Positions 45,871 to 55,135 of a stretch of DNA of 64,000 nt are shown one piece after another. The translations under genes were made by a program, and so were the position numbers. Source of the DNA: Ligula intestinalis (Eukaryota > Platyhelminthes > Cestoda > Diphyllobothriidea > Diphyllobothriidae); contig JAYGXS010000005.1 in the NCBI GenBank assembly GCA_036362985.1, positions 54,264,417 to 54,328,416 of the forward strand. The letters run 5' to 3'. Position 1 is the stretch's first letter. Each line of letters starts with the position of its first letter. The notes beneath the pieces were generated by a model. The model ran no database searches, had not been told where the DNA came from, and saw only the letters and a list, made by a program, of their open reading frames with translations.

Positions 45871-46550
45871 TTCTCTTTTCTCAGAAGAATACGCGTGGAT
45901 GCGCAAGCGTGCAGTAGCTAGGAAACCACCGAAATACAAGGCAATGTACATTTTCGTTCAAATTTGGAAATATTTTCTCTGATCCAATGAGCTGCATGCA
46001 AAAATGATGTTTTCCCGAATAGGTTTTGCGAAAAAGTGAAATGCTTTACAATTCACTTGCCCACAACTGATCTTCTCAATTTCCATCACACAGTTTCATT
46101 AGATAGACTCATGCTGTAAAGACAACAGGACATCAGTCAAATACTGATGAAACAAAGATGGAATTAGTAACCAAATCTCCATATACCCGTGGGAATAGTT
46201 GAATGCATTTTTCAAGGAAAGTTCAATATCAGAGAGTTTACACAAATGTACTATACGCATTTCGTTTAGGTGATAAGAGTAATAGGCAATGCCTTTGAAA
46301 ACCCTGTTGATTGCATGCCCGTGTGTCAGGCAATTGTACACAAATTTTTAAAACCATCACTATTAAAATAGTATTCACTAACTGTAAGTAGTGTTGGTTT
46401 TGGGATTAACTCTTTTTAGGCGTTTGCGTGGTATTCGAGTTCAGACTATCGAGACGCCAGGCAAGCAAACGTTTCTTTGGAAGATTTGGGGTCATTATCT
46501 CCACGCATAGTTGTAGAAGATTAGTTTACTGTTCTGTTAGCTTTTGAGGG
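45871..46550. other. Unassigned DNA
   Basis: An 80-codon minus frame without similarity; nothing else. Confidence 0.4.
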
Positions 46551-47240
46551 CGAGGAAGGTTTGCTGAAGGCCGTGTATTATCATGTAACTTAAGATGAGG
46601 TTATCTTTCTGCTGACTCTAATGCTGAACTGGTTTTTCAGACTTCTTGCTAGCATTTTCGCTTGAAGCCGGACTTTTCCGCGACACATTTGGTCTTTTGT
46701 AAGCCATGGCTGACACGCTGTATTTACTTTTCTAGGGGAGGTTGAACAAAAATGCTGAAGACTTTACTAAAGAGACCTTTGTCTAGAACTATAAACGCCT
46801 CTTTGATAGCATGCAATACTTGCGTGGTATTGTTTGCACTCCAGCCACATTACGACCATAGTTTTAGACTGCTCTGTATCCAAACACTGGCACCTTTCTT
46901 CGAACATTTCATGTGAATTTGAGTGCTATTCAAGTATATGTCCTTCAGTTGCCAGTTGTAGGGCAGTTTGTTTGACGCAAGTGGAGAACGGTCTAATTTG
47001 CCACATTTAAATCTAGAAGCCAGCTCTCGGACCACATTAACAGTCTGTACGGATTGTATTGTTGAGCTTCCCTTCGCTCGGGCCAGAGTTTAATGTCATC
47101 GGCAAACATTATCTTACCACAGTCTAGTTCCTAAACACTGTCATTAAGGACCGAGAACCGAGCCTTGGGCGACACCACTAACCATGCTCACCCAGTCCGA
47201 GTCTAGTTCGCTCTCCGATGCAAACGCATTATTTGGAATA
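46550..47240 (-). pseudogene. CR1-like reverse transcriptase fragment with catalytic box
   Basis: The minus strand gives VSGVAQGSVLGP (47,190-47,150), then KIMFADDIKLWPERREAQQY (about 47,115-47,060). These are reverse-transcriptase blocks 4 and 5 with the two catalytic aspartates. Downstream follow a WLLDLNV-type block and FSKVFSIFVQPPLEK near 46,750. Frames change several times and two stops follow the VLGP block, so the copy is dead. It belongs to the same broad family as 44.4-45.1 kb but overlaps it in content, so it is a separate insertion. Confidence 0.75.
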
Positions 47241-48070
47241 GTTCAAGGTACTTCTGTTTAGTTACTGTTTTTTTATCTATTTTTTCTTCTATATGGTTCC
47301 ACTTCGTGCCTTTTTCCTCAGCCATAAAACACTAAAATAACACCGCTCCCGTGGTACAGGTGACCTCGCGTGTCGGTATGGCCAAGTGCTTAAACATATT
47401 GCACCCTTACCAGAAAGTTTTCAACACAACTATTTGTGATCTTATTCTGCCAAACCTCTGGATCCTGCTGTCAAAAGCATTCAATGGAGAATCAGGTTAA
47501 AATTTTATATTTTAAAGATAAATGTTCAGTGTAGCAGGAGCTCCGCTTCAAAATGAACTGCTTTAGCGAGTTCCGCTCACTAACCAGCTTAAAAAAGGTG
47601 GTATACGCAGACAAAACAACAATAAAAACTTTTCTGATGCTAGATCATCCGGAGAGTTTGATACAGTTTCGGCTTGAGGAGTGAACCATTTTTTTTTCTT
47701 CGCGATAACTGCCTTCTGAGTAACTTCATACTGACATCATGAAGCATTTGCGAATGCTACAGAATGGGACATAACAACACAGCTATAAGTAATGATTTCT
47801 CGATCAGAAAAATGGGCTGGAAACTCACTGCTTATAAACTTAGCCAGTTCCAGACTGATAGTGTAATGTTTCAAAAAATTATTATGAGCAAACGATACTT
47901 ACCTTAAGAAGATTCAACAGTTTCTACAAGTTGCCGTCATAACTCAGACGTTGTTGCAGCAAACAGAAGTTCGGAAGCACGAACTCAACTACTCAGTCCT
48001 TGCATCGCCAGAATTAATATATTACTCCTCTTATTTCAACAATGAAGGGTCGTTATTATTTACGGCAAAG
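47241..48070. other. Unassigned DNA
   Basis: Nothing recognised. A GGTATGGCCAAGTGCTTAA segment near 47,376 recalls a tRNA box A but no matching box B follows. Confidence 0.4.
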
Positions 48071-48074
48071 ACAA

Positions 48075-48230
48075 GGGAGACTTAAATGGCTATTACTGGC
48101 TTACTATCCGTCGTCAACCAGTCGTACCCAGACCGAAGTAGTGCCCCACCCGAGGCTTGAACTCACGATCTATTTGATCAGAGTCTTACGCCCTAAACAT
48201 TGACCCACGAACTCGTTGTCTTTCCAGTTT
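48075..48230 (-). repeat. tRNA-derived element, second family
   Basis: The minus strand has AACGAGTTCGTGGGTCAATG as a weak box A region, GTGAGTTCAAGCCTCGG as box B, then GACGACGGATAGTAAGCCAG, which matches the right arm of the 15.1-kb element. The opposite arm is not clear. Confidence 0.6.
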
Positions 48231-48389
48231 TGGTCAGCAGGTTTTGGCTTTCGTTGATGAACGTTCACTCACCGCTAACGGAACCCCCTTATCCCGCTTG
48301 GCCTTGGGTCTCATTCTGAAACCAAACATTTAGTTTCTATAAATATGTAACTAGCTATTTTAAATAGTATTATTATTTACTCAAAGTAT

Positions 48390-48720
48390 TTATCTCCGTG
48401 CATAGCCAGTACCTTAGCGCTACCTCCTTCTCACTACGCGAACTGCAAGGATCGCGTCTGCAGTCGCCTCTACTGCACTATGGTCCTAAGCTACGTGGCC
48501 TTGTCACGTTCTTCCTCATACGCACTCAAAATCTGACTGCTGACCACCATGGCGGGTTCCTCTGTTTTTCTCTCAGCATGGGCGGATCATGGTCGCATCT
48601 CCGATTCCTCAGGATGTTCTAGTGACTCTACGGTACCCTCCTCGTGCGGTCCTTCGGATAAAGATATTACTCAAGGTGGCCCCCTGACCCGCCGTGGGAC
48701 GACGACCTGGTGTGCCAGCG
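48390..48720 (+). pseudogene. Non-LTR retrotransposon N-terminal ORF fragment
   Basis: The plus-strand peptide with NLTADHHGGFLCFSLSMGGS matches the minus-strand fragment at 43.77-44.10 kb. Nothing catalytic is visible. The frame is broken soon after. Confidence 0.42.
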
Positions 48721-48883
48721 TCGAAAATTTACAAAACAATTCGTTCATATTTCCCAAAGAATCTTTTCTATCAAATTATTCATCTTGAGATGCGCGAATA
48801 TTCGGGGTCCAGATATAATATCGTGCTCATCATCCCCGGAAGAGGAAGAAGAAGAGGGGGCAATGCTGGGACCAAATTGTATT

Positions 48884-48930
48884 CTTGCTGACGTTTCAAA
48901 AACATGCTCGTTTTTATCATCAGAGCGTGC
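48884..48930 (-). ncRNA. Hammerhead ribozyme, divergent stem II
   Basis: The minus strand reads GCT, CTGATGA, a single T, a fully paired hairpin (AAAAAC/GTTTTT, loop GAGCAT), GAAAC, GTC and AGC. Stem I (GCT/AGC) is perfectly paired and stem III is again just ACGT. Stem II shares no sequence with the copies at 1-151, yet it pairs completely. The unpaired T between the first box and stem II is slightly off consensus. The adjacent GC-rich sequence (48,935-49,170) probably belongs to the same PLE. Confidence 0.75.
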
Positions 48931-48934
48931 TGCT

Positions 48935-49170
48935 TACTCTCACGTCGGCCTTGAATTAATGCGTCTTGCCACGAGACGGGTTTGGTACCCATGTGTGATG
49001 CCCGTGCGCTCGTACGTCCGTTGACTATTGGTTGGCGCCATCCTCTCCACTGTTATCGGCGCTGCGTCGGCCTGTCCCTCCGACTCCGACGCCCCCGCGT
49101 TCACGTCCTCGTGTGCGCCTGCGTCGGCATATCCCTCGTTCGCGGTCTCATAGTTTCACTCGTGCGAACC
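48935..49170 (-). repeat. GC-rich segment upstream of the ribozyme
   Basis: This segment is unusually rich in CG dinucleotides for the window and lies 5' of the minus-strand ribozyme. By position it would be the end of the PLE reading frame or its promoter region, but no motif confirms that and no TATAAATA box is present. Confidence 0.35.
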
Positions 49171-49800
49171 CATCCCACGCCTATTTTTTGAATGCCTATT
49201 TTCAGATTCATGCATAATGTTTTCTCTGCTAAATGTTTGTAAAACGAAGGACTCCTCTTACCGATAGGGCACAGAATGCGGATATTGTAAGATCGTGGTT
49301 TATTCTCAGCCATATCCTGGAGTCTCATCGAAATGCTTATCTTACTAAGTATGTTAGGAGCGCATGCAATCCGCTCCTTCCCTTTCTAATTGGACTCCAA
49401 ATCGAATCTATAAGCACAAAGGGGGATCGGATCCCGTATCTCGATCAGTGAACGTGCTATCAACGAAGTTTGATATTCTCGATCGCATCTGACAGGGCAA
49501 ACTGATAGTGTACAACTCAATTCCCAATGACCCCTGGTTCGCATCCCATATGCCCCTAAAGAGGCATTAGGAATGACAGGTTTATACTAACTATTAAGCC
49601 AGAAGTGACCATTCCAGCTAGTAATCTGATGGTAAGAACAAAACACGTTGATATAGTTGACACGAGAATGGAAAATCCATCCTCACTCATGTATCCCTGA
49701 ACCGATCAATGAACTTGTAGGAGTCTAAACCATTAGGGTGCTCAGAACACTACAATTATCACGTCCAGTTCCGTACAGGAAGAGAAAGCGTAAGACCAGT
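49171..49800. other. Mostly unassigned, with a tRNA-element end
   Basis: At 49,590-49,612 ACTATTAAGCCAGAAGTGAC matches the terminal arm of the second tRNA-derived family. A GGTTCGCATCCC box B-like word lies at about 49,548. The rest is unassigned. Confidence 0.45.
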
Positions 49801-50100
49801 AGGAGTTGTTTATTGTGTACAGGAACTCATTGGTGGTCTGAAGCCCCGACGCGACGCGCGGCAGGCCTATCGCAGGGGGTTTAGTGATTTAAACCCAGTA
49901 ACTGCGATCTTCAGACCATGGTTACTTAGTGCAGATAAGAAGTCAATAAAGGCCAGAGTAGTTGGAAGAGTATATTAAGTACACAAAGAAAAGGAGAATA
50001 GATGAGAGAAGATGGACTTGGGAGAGCCTGACCACCAAGGAGATCTACCGGGTCCAATGTGAGGTCTCAGTAGCAGTCAGGACAGTAAACAGAGAGAGAG

Positions 50101-50559
50101 AGCGCGTTAATTGGCTAGGTCGGCCTGTGATTGGTTGGACGGCGTATTTGGTGATCCACGTCACGCGCGCTAGTAAGTCTGGCGACCGCAACGACCTTGA
50201 GCTCCAGACAGATTGAGGCCACGACCGGAAAGGTCAGACACCGGACAGGCAATGGCCCACTACAGGCCCATCGCCCTGCGCGTGCGTCTTTCTGTTAGTG
50301 TGCTGTAGGCGTGAATGCGTAAAACTCATGCGAGATTGAGCCACTGGCTGCTTGATCAATTGCTTGACCAATAGCAGGCTACGGCACTTATGATTGGCTG
50401 TCCTGAAGCAGCTAGGGGAGTGCAGTCATGTGACGATTTGTGGGCCTGGGCCAGCGCTACAAAACACGCTACATGCTGCACGTGGGATGCTTATCGATCG
50501 GCCCGTGTACGTCAACAGTGTGTGCATAATCTTGGTAGTGACCCACTCGGCACACTGTG
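50101..50559 (+). promoter_or_regulatory. Probable promoter and 5' leader with four CCAAT boxes
   Basis: CCAAT or its complement ATTGG occurs at 50,110-50,114, 50,130-50,134, 50,368-50,372 and 50,393-50,397, within a 300-base stretch much richer in C, G and CpG than its surroundings. No TATA box is seen. CCAAT boxes bind NF-Y in animals and are common in TATA-less promoters. An in-frame stop (TGA, 50,539-50,541) shortly before the ATG shows the coding frame does not extend upstream unless by splicing. Confidence 0.5.
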
Positions 50560-52116
50560 ATGTCAACGGGAGCTGATGCAGTCGATAATAGGCCACCACT
50601 TCTCCCCAGGGCATCTATTAACATTGAAGTAAACGGACCCAGGCCCTCAGTCACAGGTCGACGGTCCTTTAGTCTGCGAAAAGTGGGCAATATTTTTGAC
50701 TTCTCCATCCCAATCAACCTAGAGGAAGAAAATAAGGGAACCAAACCACCCGTCATACCACCAGTTGTCAGCGTTGTCTGTGAGGAGATACAGGATCGTG
50801 TACAAACCCGTAGATTGAGCATTTTGCCGTCCCCACTGAATACACTGCTCTTCAGTATGGATGCTTTGGAGGCTGACTTAATGCGCTCATCAGAAGTTGA
50901 TCTCGTGCTGAAGTTCTTTAAAAATGACCTCCGCCTAGGTGGTGGAAAGGAGTCCAACATTAGGCGGAGACAGGCCTGCCAAGGCTATCAGTCTGACATT
51001 ATTCTAAGAAGCCTATTTCGTTACTTCGAGATTTGCGACGGGGGAGTCAAACTGAAGGTCGATTTCCCCCTGGCTGGCTTTGCAGTTCTTGGACCACCCT
51101 ATACCAAAAATGGCGACAATTTAGATATTAACCGATATATCAGAGCCTGGGATTCCCTTCTGTCGGTTACAACTGAAAGTGATCCCATCCGTCGGGATAT
51201 ATTTTGTTACCTGATGCAATTCCTTGCTAGCATCTATGACTCAGCCAATGACTCCTATCGTTCTGACGCCCATGTCTGTGCCATGACCAGATTTTCGATG
51301 GCTTCAAAATTTGCTCCCTACATGCTAAAACTTCAGTGCAGCACCTGTCAGAACGAGATAAAGGAGGATAATGTCGATTGTGCGGATTGTGCGTTGGTCA
51401 CTGGCAATCTGAAGGCTCCCTACGGGGTGCACGTAATAGACAATTTGATCCAATACGTACCCCTCCAGTTCTGGAAAAGCATGCTTCACTCGCCGCGGAA
51501 CCCCTCCTTCACGAGACCGAATCTCAAACAAATTCGAGCTGAAATCACGGCCGCTTTGAAAATGGTACCCAGTACAAAGCAAGGCAAGGGAGCTAAGAAG
51601 TCCTCATCTGCCGCTGAATCATCTGGCGACGGTTCTGGTAGTGCCGTTGCTCCACCAGGTGATGGAACCGCCATAGAGGCTGAAAAATCCGATCATCAGT
51701 CCTCCACGACCGAAGATAAGGGCAACCCATCCGACCTGCTAGTCACTCCTTCAACTCTCGTTACCCAGACAGACGGAACCACACCAGAACCAACAGCCAC
51801 AGAGACTACTCTGGTGACGACCACCACGACGACACGGTCAGGAGCTTCCCGTGCCTCTTTGGATGGGAAGAAGAAGAAGGCTTCTAAAGCCTCGGCTAGT
51901 AGGGGTAAGACATCCGCAGCAGGAGGTAAGGGAAAGGGGAAGAAGAGCGTGAAGAAGGGTGGTGGTGGAAAAAAGGATTCCAAGAAGGCTTCCGTTGCAA
52001 AAAGTGAACGGAAGTCAAAGGGCAAAAAAGCAAGGGACAAGTCAGTGAAGGCAAAGAATCACCCCAACAAGAAATCTAAAGGAGGCACGAAGTCTGCAAA
52101 AAAGTCAAAACACTGA
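50560..52116 (+). CDS. Intronless gene for a lysine-tailed protein with a weakly RhoGAP-like core
   Basis: 518 codons from ATG at 50,560 to TGA at 52,114-52,116. The ATG has G at -3 and an in-frame stop lies 21 bases upstream. A GTG precedes the ATG but is not a likely eukaryotic start. Residue numbers here are counted from that GTG. Residues about 75-260 look globular. The segment MTRFSMASKFAPYML (243-257), after a helical FCYLMQFLASIYD stretch, resembles the late helix of RhoGAP domains (usual pattern MT-x-NLA-x-x-FAP-x-L). The arginine-finger region is not recognisable, so GAP activity cannot be claimed. CSTCQNEIKEDNVDCADC (261-278) has two Cys-X2-Cys pairs that could hold a metal. Residues 340-430 are low-complexity Ser/Thr/Pro/Gly. 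Residues 437-519 are more than a third lysine, suggesting nuclear or nucleic-acid association (inference). There are no introns, signal peptide or membrane segments. Balanced codon use and a long frame in AT-rich surroundings support a real gene. The family is not recognised with certainty. Confidence 0.85.
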   Translation: MSTGADAVDNRPPLLPRASINIEVNGPRPSVTGRRSFSLRKVGNIFDFSIPINLEEENKGTKPPVIPPVVSVVCEEIQDRVQTRRLSILPSPLNTLLFSMDALEADLMRSSEVDLVLKFFKNDLRLGGGKESNIRRRQACQGYQSDIILRSLFRYFEICDGGVKLKVDFPLAGFAVLGPPYTKNGDNLDINRYIRAWDSLLSVTTESDPIRRDIFCYLMQFLASIYDSANDSYRSDAHVCAMTRFSMASKFAPYMLKLQCSTCQNEIKEDNVDCADCALVTGNLKAPYGVHVIDNLIQYVPLQFWKSMLHSPRNPSFTRPNLKQIRAEITAALKMVPSTKQGKGAKKSSSAAESSGDGSGSAVAPPGDGTAIEAEKSDHQSSTTEDKGNPSDLLVTPSTLVTQTDGTTPEPTATETTLVTTTTTTRSGASRASLDGKKKKASKASASRGKTSAAGGKGKGKKSVKKGGGGKKDSKKASVAKSERKSKGKKARDKSVKAKNHPNKKSKGGTKSAKKSKH

Positions 52117-52330
52117 TACGCGGCCTGTGGTAGTTGAAAAGCCTGCATGCAGGGAGTCGACAGGCTCAACAAGGAGAGTTATACCAAGCTTTCCCACCCC
52201 TGGAATACATTTAAGTGGCCGTCACATTTGAGCTGTAATGTTTTATTCACTTTTTGTTTCTTTTGGTAAATTCTTTTGTTTGTACCTTTGACAGTTTTGT
52301 TTTTTTATGAGTGTGAGGCGGGCGAACAGT
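52117..52330 (+). promoter_or_regulatory. Probable 3' untranslated region
   Basis: No canonical AATAAA is seen within 200 bases. AATACA at about 52,204 is a known weak variant, and T-rich and GTGTGAGG-type downstream sequence follows to about 52,320. PLE sequence begins near 52,440, so the transcript probably ends before that. Confidence 0.35.
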
Positions 52331-52449
52331 TAACGGAGATTTCGGATACCGTTTGTATGACTTATGAAACAGACGACCACTTGCAACTAATTATTAGTTT
52401 TCAATTCAAGCGAAGACGCGAGGTCCAGGATTAATTGAGGAGTAAATGT

Positions 52450-52520
52450 GATTGCTGATATATGAGATTTATTTGCGTGATTTTGCGAATTCCTTCATCG
52501 CAACACTTGGATTTGGAGTC
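52450..52520 (-). repeat. Decayed PLE terminus (minus)
   Basis: On the minus strand GATGAAGGAATTCGCAAAAT followed by CACGCAAATAAATCTCATA recalls the ribozyme module. The GAAAC box and cleavage triplet are lost. It mirrors the intact plus-strand terminus at 53.9 kb. Confidence 0.45.
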
Positions 52521-52529
52521 ATACACATA

Positions 52530-52765
52530 GCCGTCAGACGACGAAACCAAAAGATCAACTGCCACAGCAATTAACATCTTGAGTCGTCCATGGGACATGA
52601 AACAGTTCTGGACACAGCAACTTCGTCGGATAAACTGGAAGAATCCTCTAGACTCGAACTGCCAAACAGGCGACAGCAGTACGGAGAAAAAATGATGACA
52701 GTTATCAGATCATGGCTTATTTGATGAGATCCAGTCACACATTCAAATTGGATGGGGCTGACATC
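52530..52765 (+). pseudogene. PLE endonuclease remnant, first half
   Basis: Plus-strand frames give SSGHSNFVG, a stop, TGRIL, a stop and TRTAKQATAVRRKNDDSYQI. These are the GIY-YIG core with stops after FVG and TGRIL, followed by HTFKLDGADI. The domain is interrupted right after GADI by an inserted element and resumes at 53,530. Confidence 0.62.
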
Positions 52766-53529
52766 AAGAAACCATCTTAGCAAACACATGTTTTCAGCAA
52801 TTCTTCACCAGGCAAATACAGTTCCAGGGACTACAATGTTAACATGTATGTAGTGTTTCAGTGGTTCTCGGGGTACCGGGGTGTAATTAGTCATATTGCT
52901 GGACGTCTGGAGAAGAGGGTGCGCAAACACATACCAGCCTGGCTCGGCAACTGAGAAAATCGATTGATCCCAAGTTCAATCCTCGTACAGTTGATCGATA
53001 TGAACCACCAAGTTGACACGAGAGAGAGAGAGAGGCCTATCAAGTCATACACCAGGCTCCTACGCACTATTCTAAAGGCCAACGCAAACTGGTGCTCGCC
53101 ACAGCCGAAGCAGTGACAATCCGTTTAGCAAAGCTTGCTCTCTGCTGTCAAAAGACGCTGGTAGCCGCAGTGTGCCTAAGCTGACCAACCACACGAGTGA
53201 ATACCGTGCCGCCAGAACAGACGCCATCCGAAACTTCGCACTCCGACCGTAAGAATACCCCTCCTCCCCCACCCCCCCGTTTTTTTTTCCTGCTCATCGG
53301 ACCCAATGCCCCCATTAGGCTGGCGCTCGCATGTGTGAGACGAGGGGATACTCCGCTTATTTATTTCAACCGCCCCCACTATACCGAGAACCATTTAAAC
53401 ATTCAATATAATTGACCATTTTAGTCCCTGTGACTGCGTTGGTCTGATGAAGAATTTCTGAAAACACGTGCTTGCCAAGATGACTTCTCAACCGTAAAAT
53501 CGGATTATTTACAGAATTACGACGATCTA
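52766..53529. mobile_element. Inserted element with about 115-bp terminal inverted repeats
   Basis: The left arm (52,766-52,882) and right arm (about 53,378-53,485) are reverse complements with moderate divergence. Both contain, in order, CATCTTAGCAAACACATG or CATCTTGGCAAGCACGTG, GTTTTCAG-AATTCTTCA, AGGGACTA-AATG and GGTTCTCGG. The host PLE sequence GGCTGAYAT appears on both sides, at about 52,756-52,764 and 53,532-53,540, suggesting a target duplication of about 9-12 bases. The middle (about 500 bases) includes a short (GA)n run, a poly-C/T tract and no transposase. Class unknown; the 9-12 base duplication does not fit Tc1/mariner. Confidence 0.6.
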
Positions 53530-53700
53530 GAGGCTGATATTCTTGTGAATGGTGACACTCGTGTGAGCCGTGAGATGCCTCAGTTGTGGTTGACGGACCC
53601 ATGAACTAGTGCAATGACCTGCTTCACTCATATTCCGCGCTGAGACTCGGTTTGGCCCAAGCCATTCGCGCACAGGCCAACGCATATTCAAACGCCAGCG
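53530..53700 (+). pseudogene. PLE C-terminal remnant, second half
   Basis: LEADILVNGDTRVSREMPQL, then WLTDP, corresponds to the EAE-LARGDNRVSRELLESW block of other copies and continues the endonuclease remnant that stops at 52,765. Confidence 0.62.
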
Positions 53701-53907
53701 CCAGGACAATCATCATGCCCAAATCAAGCTCGGGGATCAAAGTTCAGCAGATCACGTCCTGCAAACCAGCCAATAAGCAATTAGCACACAAGTGGGTAAC
53801 TATCCTCAAAAGGGGGAAGCCGTTAGCTGCCATAGGTGTGCAGTAGCAGAGCGACTGTAACCGATCAATACTACAACTTCATGCGTATGAATCATTCCTT
53901 TCTGTTA

Positions 53908-53952
53908 CTGTCTCTGATGAAGGATCCGCAAAGGAATCTGAAACGTCAGGTT
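53908..53952 (+). ncRNA. Hammerhead ribozyme
   Basis: GTCT, CTGATGA (53,914-53,920), a hairpin AGGATCC/GGAATCT with loop GCAAA and one A-A mismatch, GAAAC (53,940-53,944), GTC and AGGT. Stem I pairs GTCT with AGG(T) through one or two G-U pairs. All core nucleotides are kept, so it may still cleave. It is the 3' terminus of the PLE whose coding remnant lies at 52.5-53.7 kb. Confidence 0.8.
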
Positions 53953-54036
53953 GTTAAAATTCTTATCGCATCGATCTTATCTGCTTCTTCTCAATTAGTG
54001 TCAGCAATTGAGAATTACTTAAACTAGAGCAGAATA

Positions 54037-54937
54037 TACAGTAGGGTGAGTGTTTAACGAAACATGCCGCAATTTGAAAAAGACTGGTTATCACTCACAA
54101 ACCAACATCGAGTAGGATTATAATACTGTTTATCATGCAGTCCAATTTCAATTATTTTCAGTCACGCTAGGAAGCCGACTCTGTGATAAGCTTCTTTCTG
54201 ACCGCTGCAAAAAAGCTGATTCTCTAAAAAAATGGCTACTTAAATAGAATGCATTTTATCATTTATTTTGACGCCCTTTATATATTTCAATATATTTTAT
54301 GGAAAGCATTACAAAAAATCCTGTCTTATACTTATTTGCTAGCAAGTAATGCCTTCTTTAAGTTAAAAGTTAAAGCAATGGTATCTATTGGGTTTAAAAA
54401 TGGTTTAACAATTGCCATATAATTTTGAAAACAACTGACTGCTAAACTGGAGTTAAAGGTTTACAAACTGCGCACTGTGTGCATCCTGTTAAAGGAAAAG
54501 TACGTTTTCGCCTACAGTTTGAGTAAGAAGTTACAGCGCTCATAAAATATTACAAGAGATGTGGAACATGCTTTCTACAGTAAGAGCAGCATTAATAAAT
54601 TGACGGATGCGATGTAATTTGAGTGAACACCTCAAAATCGTAAAATCTTATATTTATAAATTATCCAAAACCGAAAGGTACCCCTTCCTTAAGTGTAAAA
54701 TTTTAAGAAGGCGTACTTTTCTACCGAACGATTGCAATAAATAGTTTTTTCGTTTGCGTTTTCCATAAAATATATTTGAATTTATAAAAGCAGTCAAAAT
54801 CAAGGATAAAATGCACAATACTTAAGTAGCCACTTTTTACAATACATCTCTTTTGTTGGCAGTCAAAATTAAGCTCTTTAAAAACCAACATCTTTCGTAT
54901 ATGTCGGCATGCTGCACGAATTCTGGCGCGTACTGTA
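54037..54937. mobile_element. Foldback MITE, copy 3
   Basis: Ends TACAGTA and TACTGTA. Long arms share AATATATTT, a TAAGAAGGCGTA or TGCCTTCTTTA word and AAGCAGTCAAAATCA-type words in mirror order. The middle matches that of the 28.9-kb copy. The arms are more diverged from each other than in copy 1, so it is older. No coding content. Confidence 0.72.
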
Positions 54938-54984
54938 TAAACCTTGTTCTCTAAAACCACTACTCCGCAGTAGACATTTTCTCC

Positions 54985-55135
54985 ATTTATTTAAGTTGCC
55001 TTAATAAATCAAATTTATTTTATAGGAAGTCTAACCAAAACAATTCCTTCTTGGGCGCACTTGATAGGAAATTATTTCTTCTACATATTTTACACTTGAA
55101 GAACTCGTATTTTACATTATATAATTATGAAATTT
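54985..55135 (+). repeat. Solo arm of the foldback MITE
   Basis: AAATTTATTTTATAGGAA and GATAGGAAATTATTTCTTCT, followed by TTTTACACTTGAAG, match the inner left arm of the 28.9-kb copy. No partner arm follows. Confidence 0.5.

Noticed and set aside
47370..47400. tRNA-like GGTATGGCCAAGTGCTTAA
   Set aside because: No box B or pairing acceptor stem follows within 80 bases.
50469..50960. 163-codon minus-strand frame over the start of the 50.5-kb gene
   Set aside because: It is the antisense shadow of the plus-strand gene, and no motif is present.
50630..51340. Firm RhoGAP annotation for the 50.5-kb gene product
   Set aside because: Only one helix-like segment (MTRFSMASKFAPYML) resembles the domain; the arginine finger and other blocks are not visible, so only weak resemblance is stated.
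51325..52040. Minus-strand frames of 62-114 codons within the 50.5-kb gene
   Set aside because: They arise from lysine and Ser/Thr codons read backwards (Phe/Leu and Val-rich strings) and are not independent genes.
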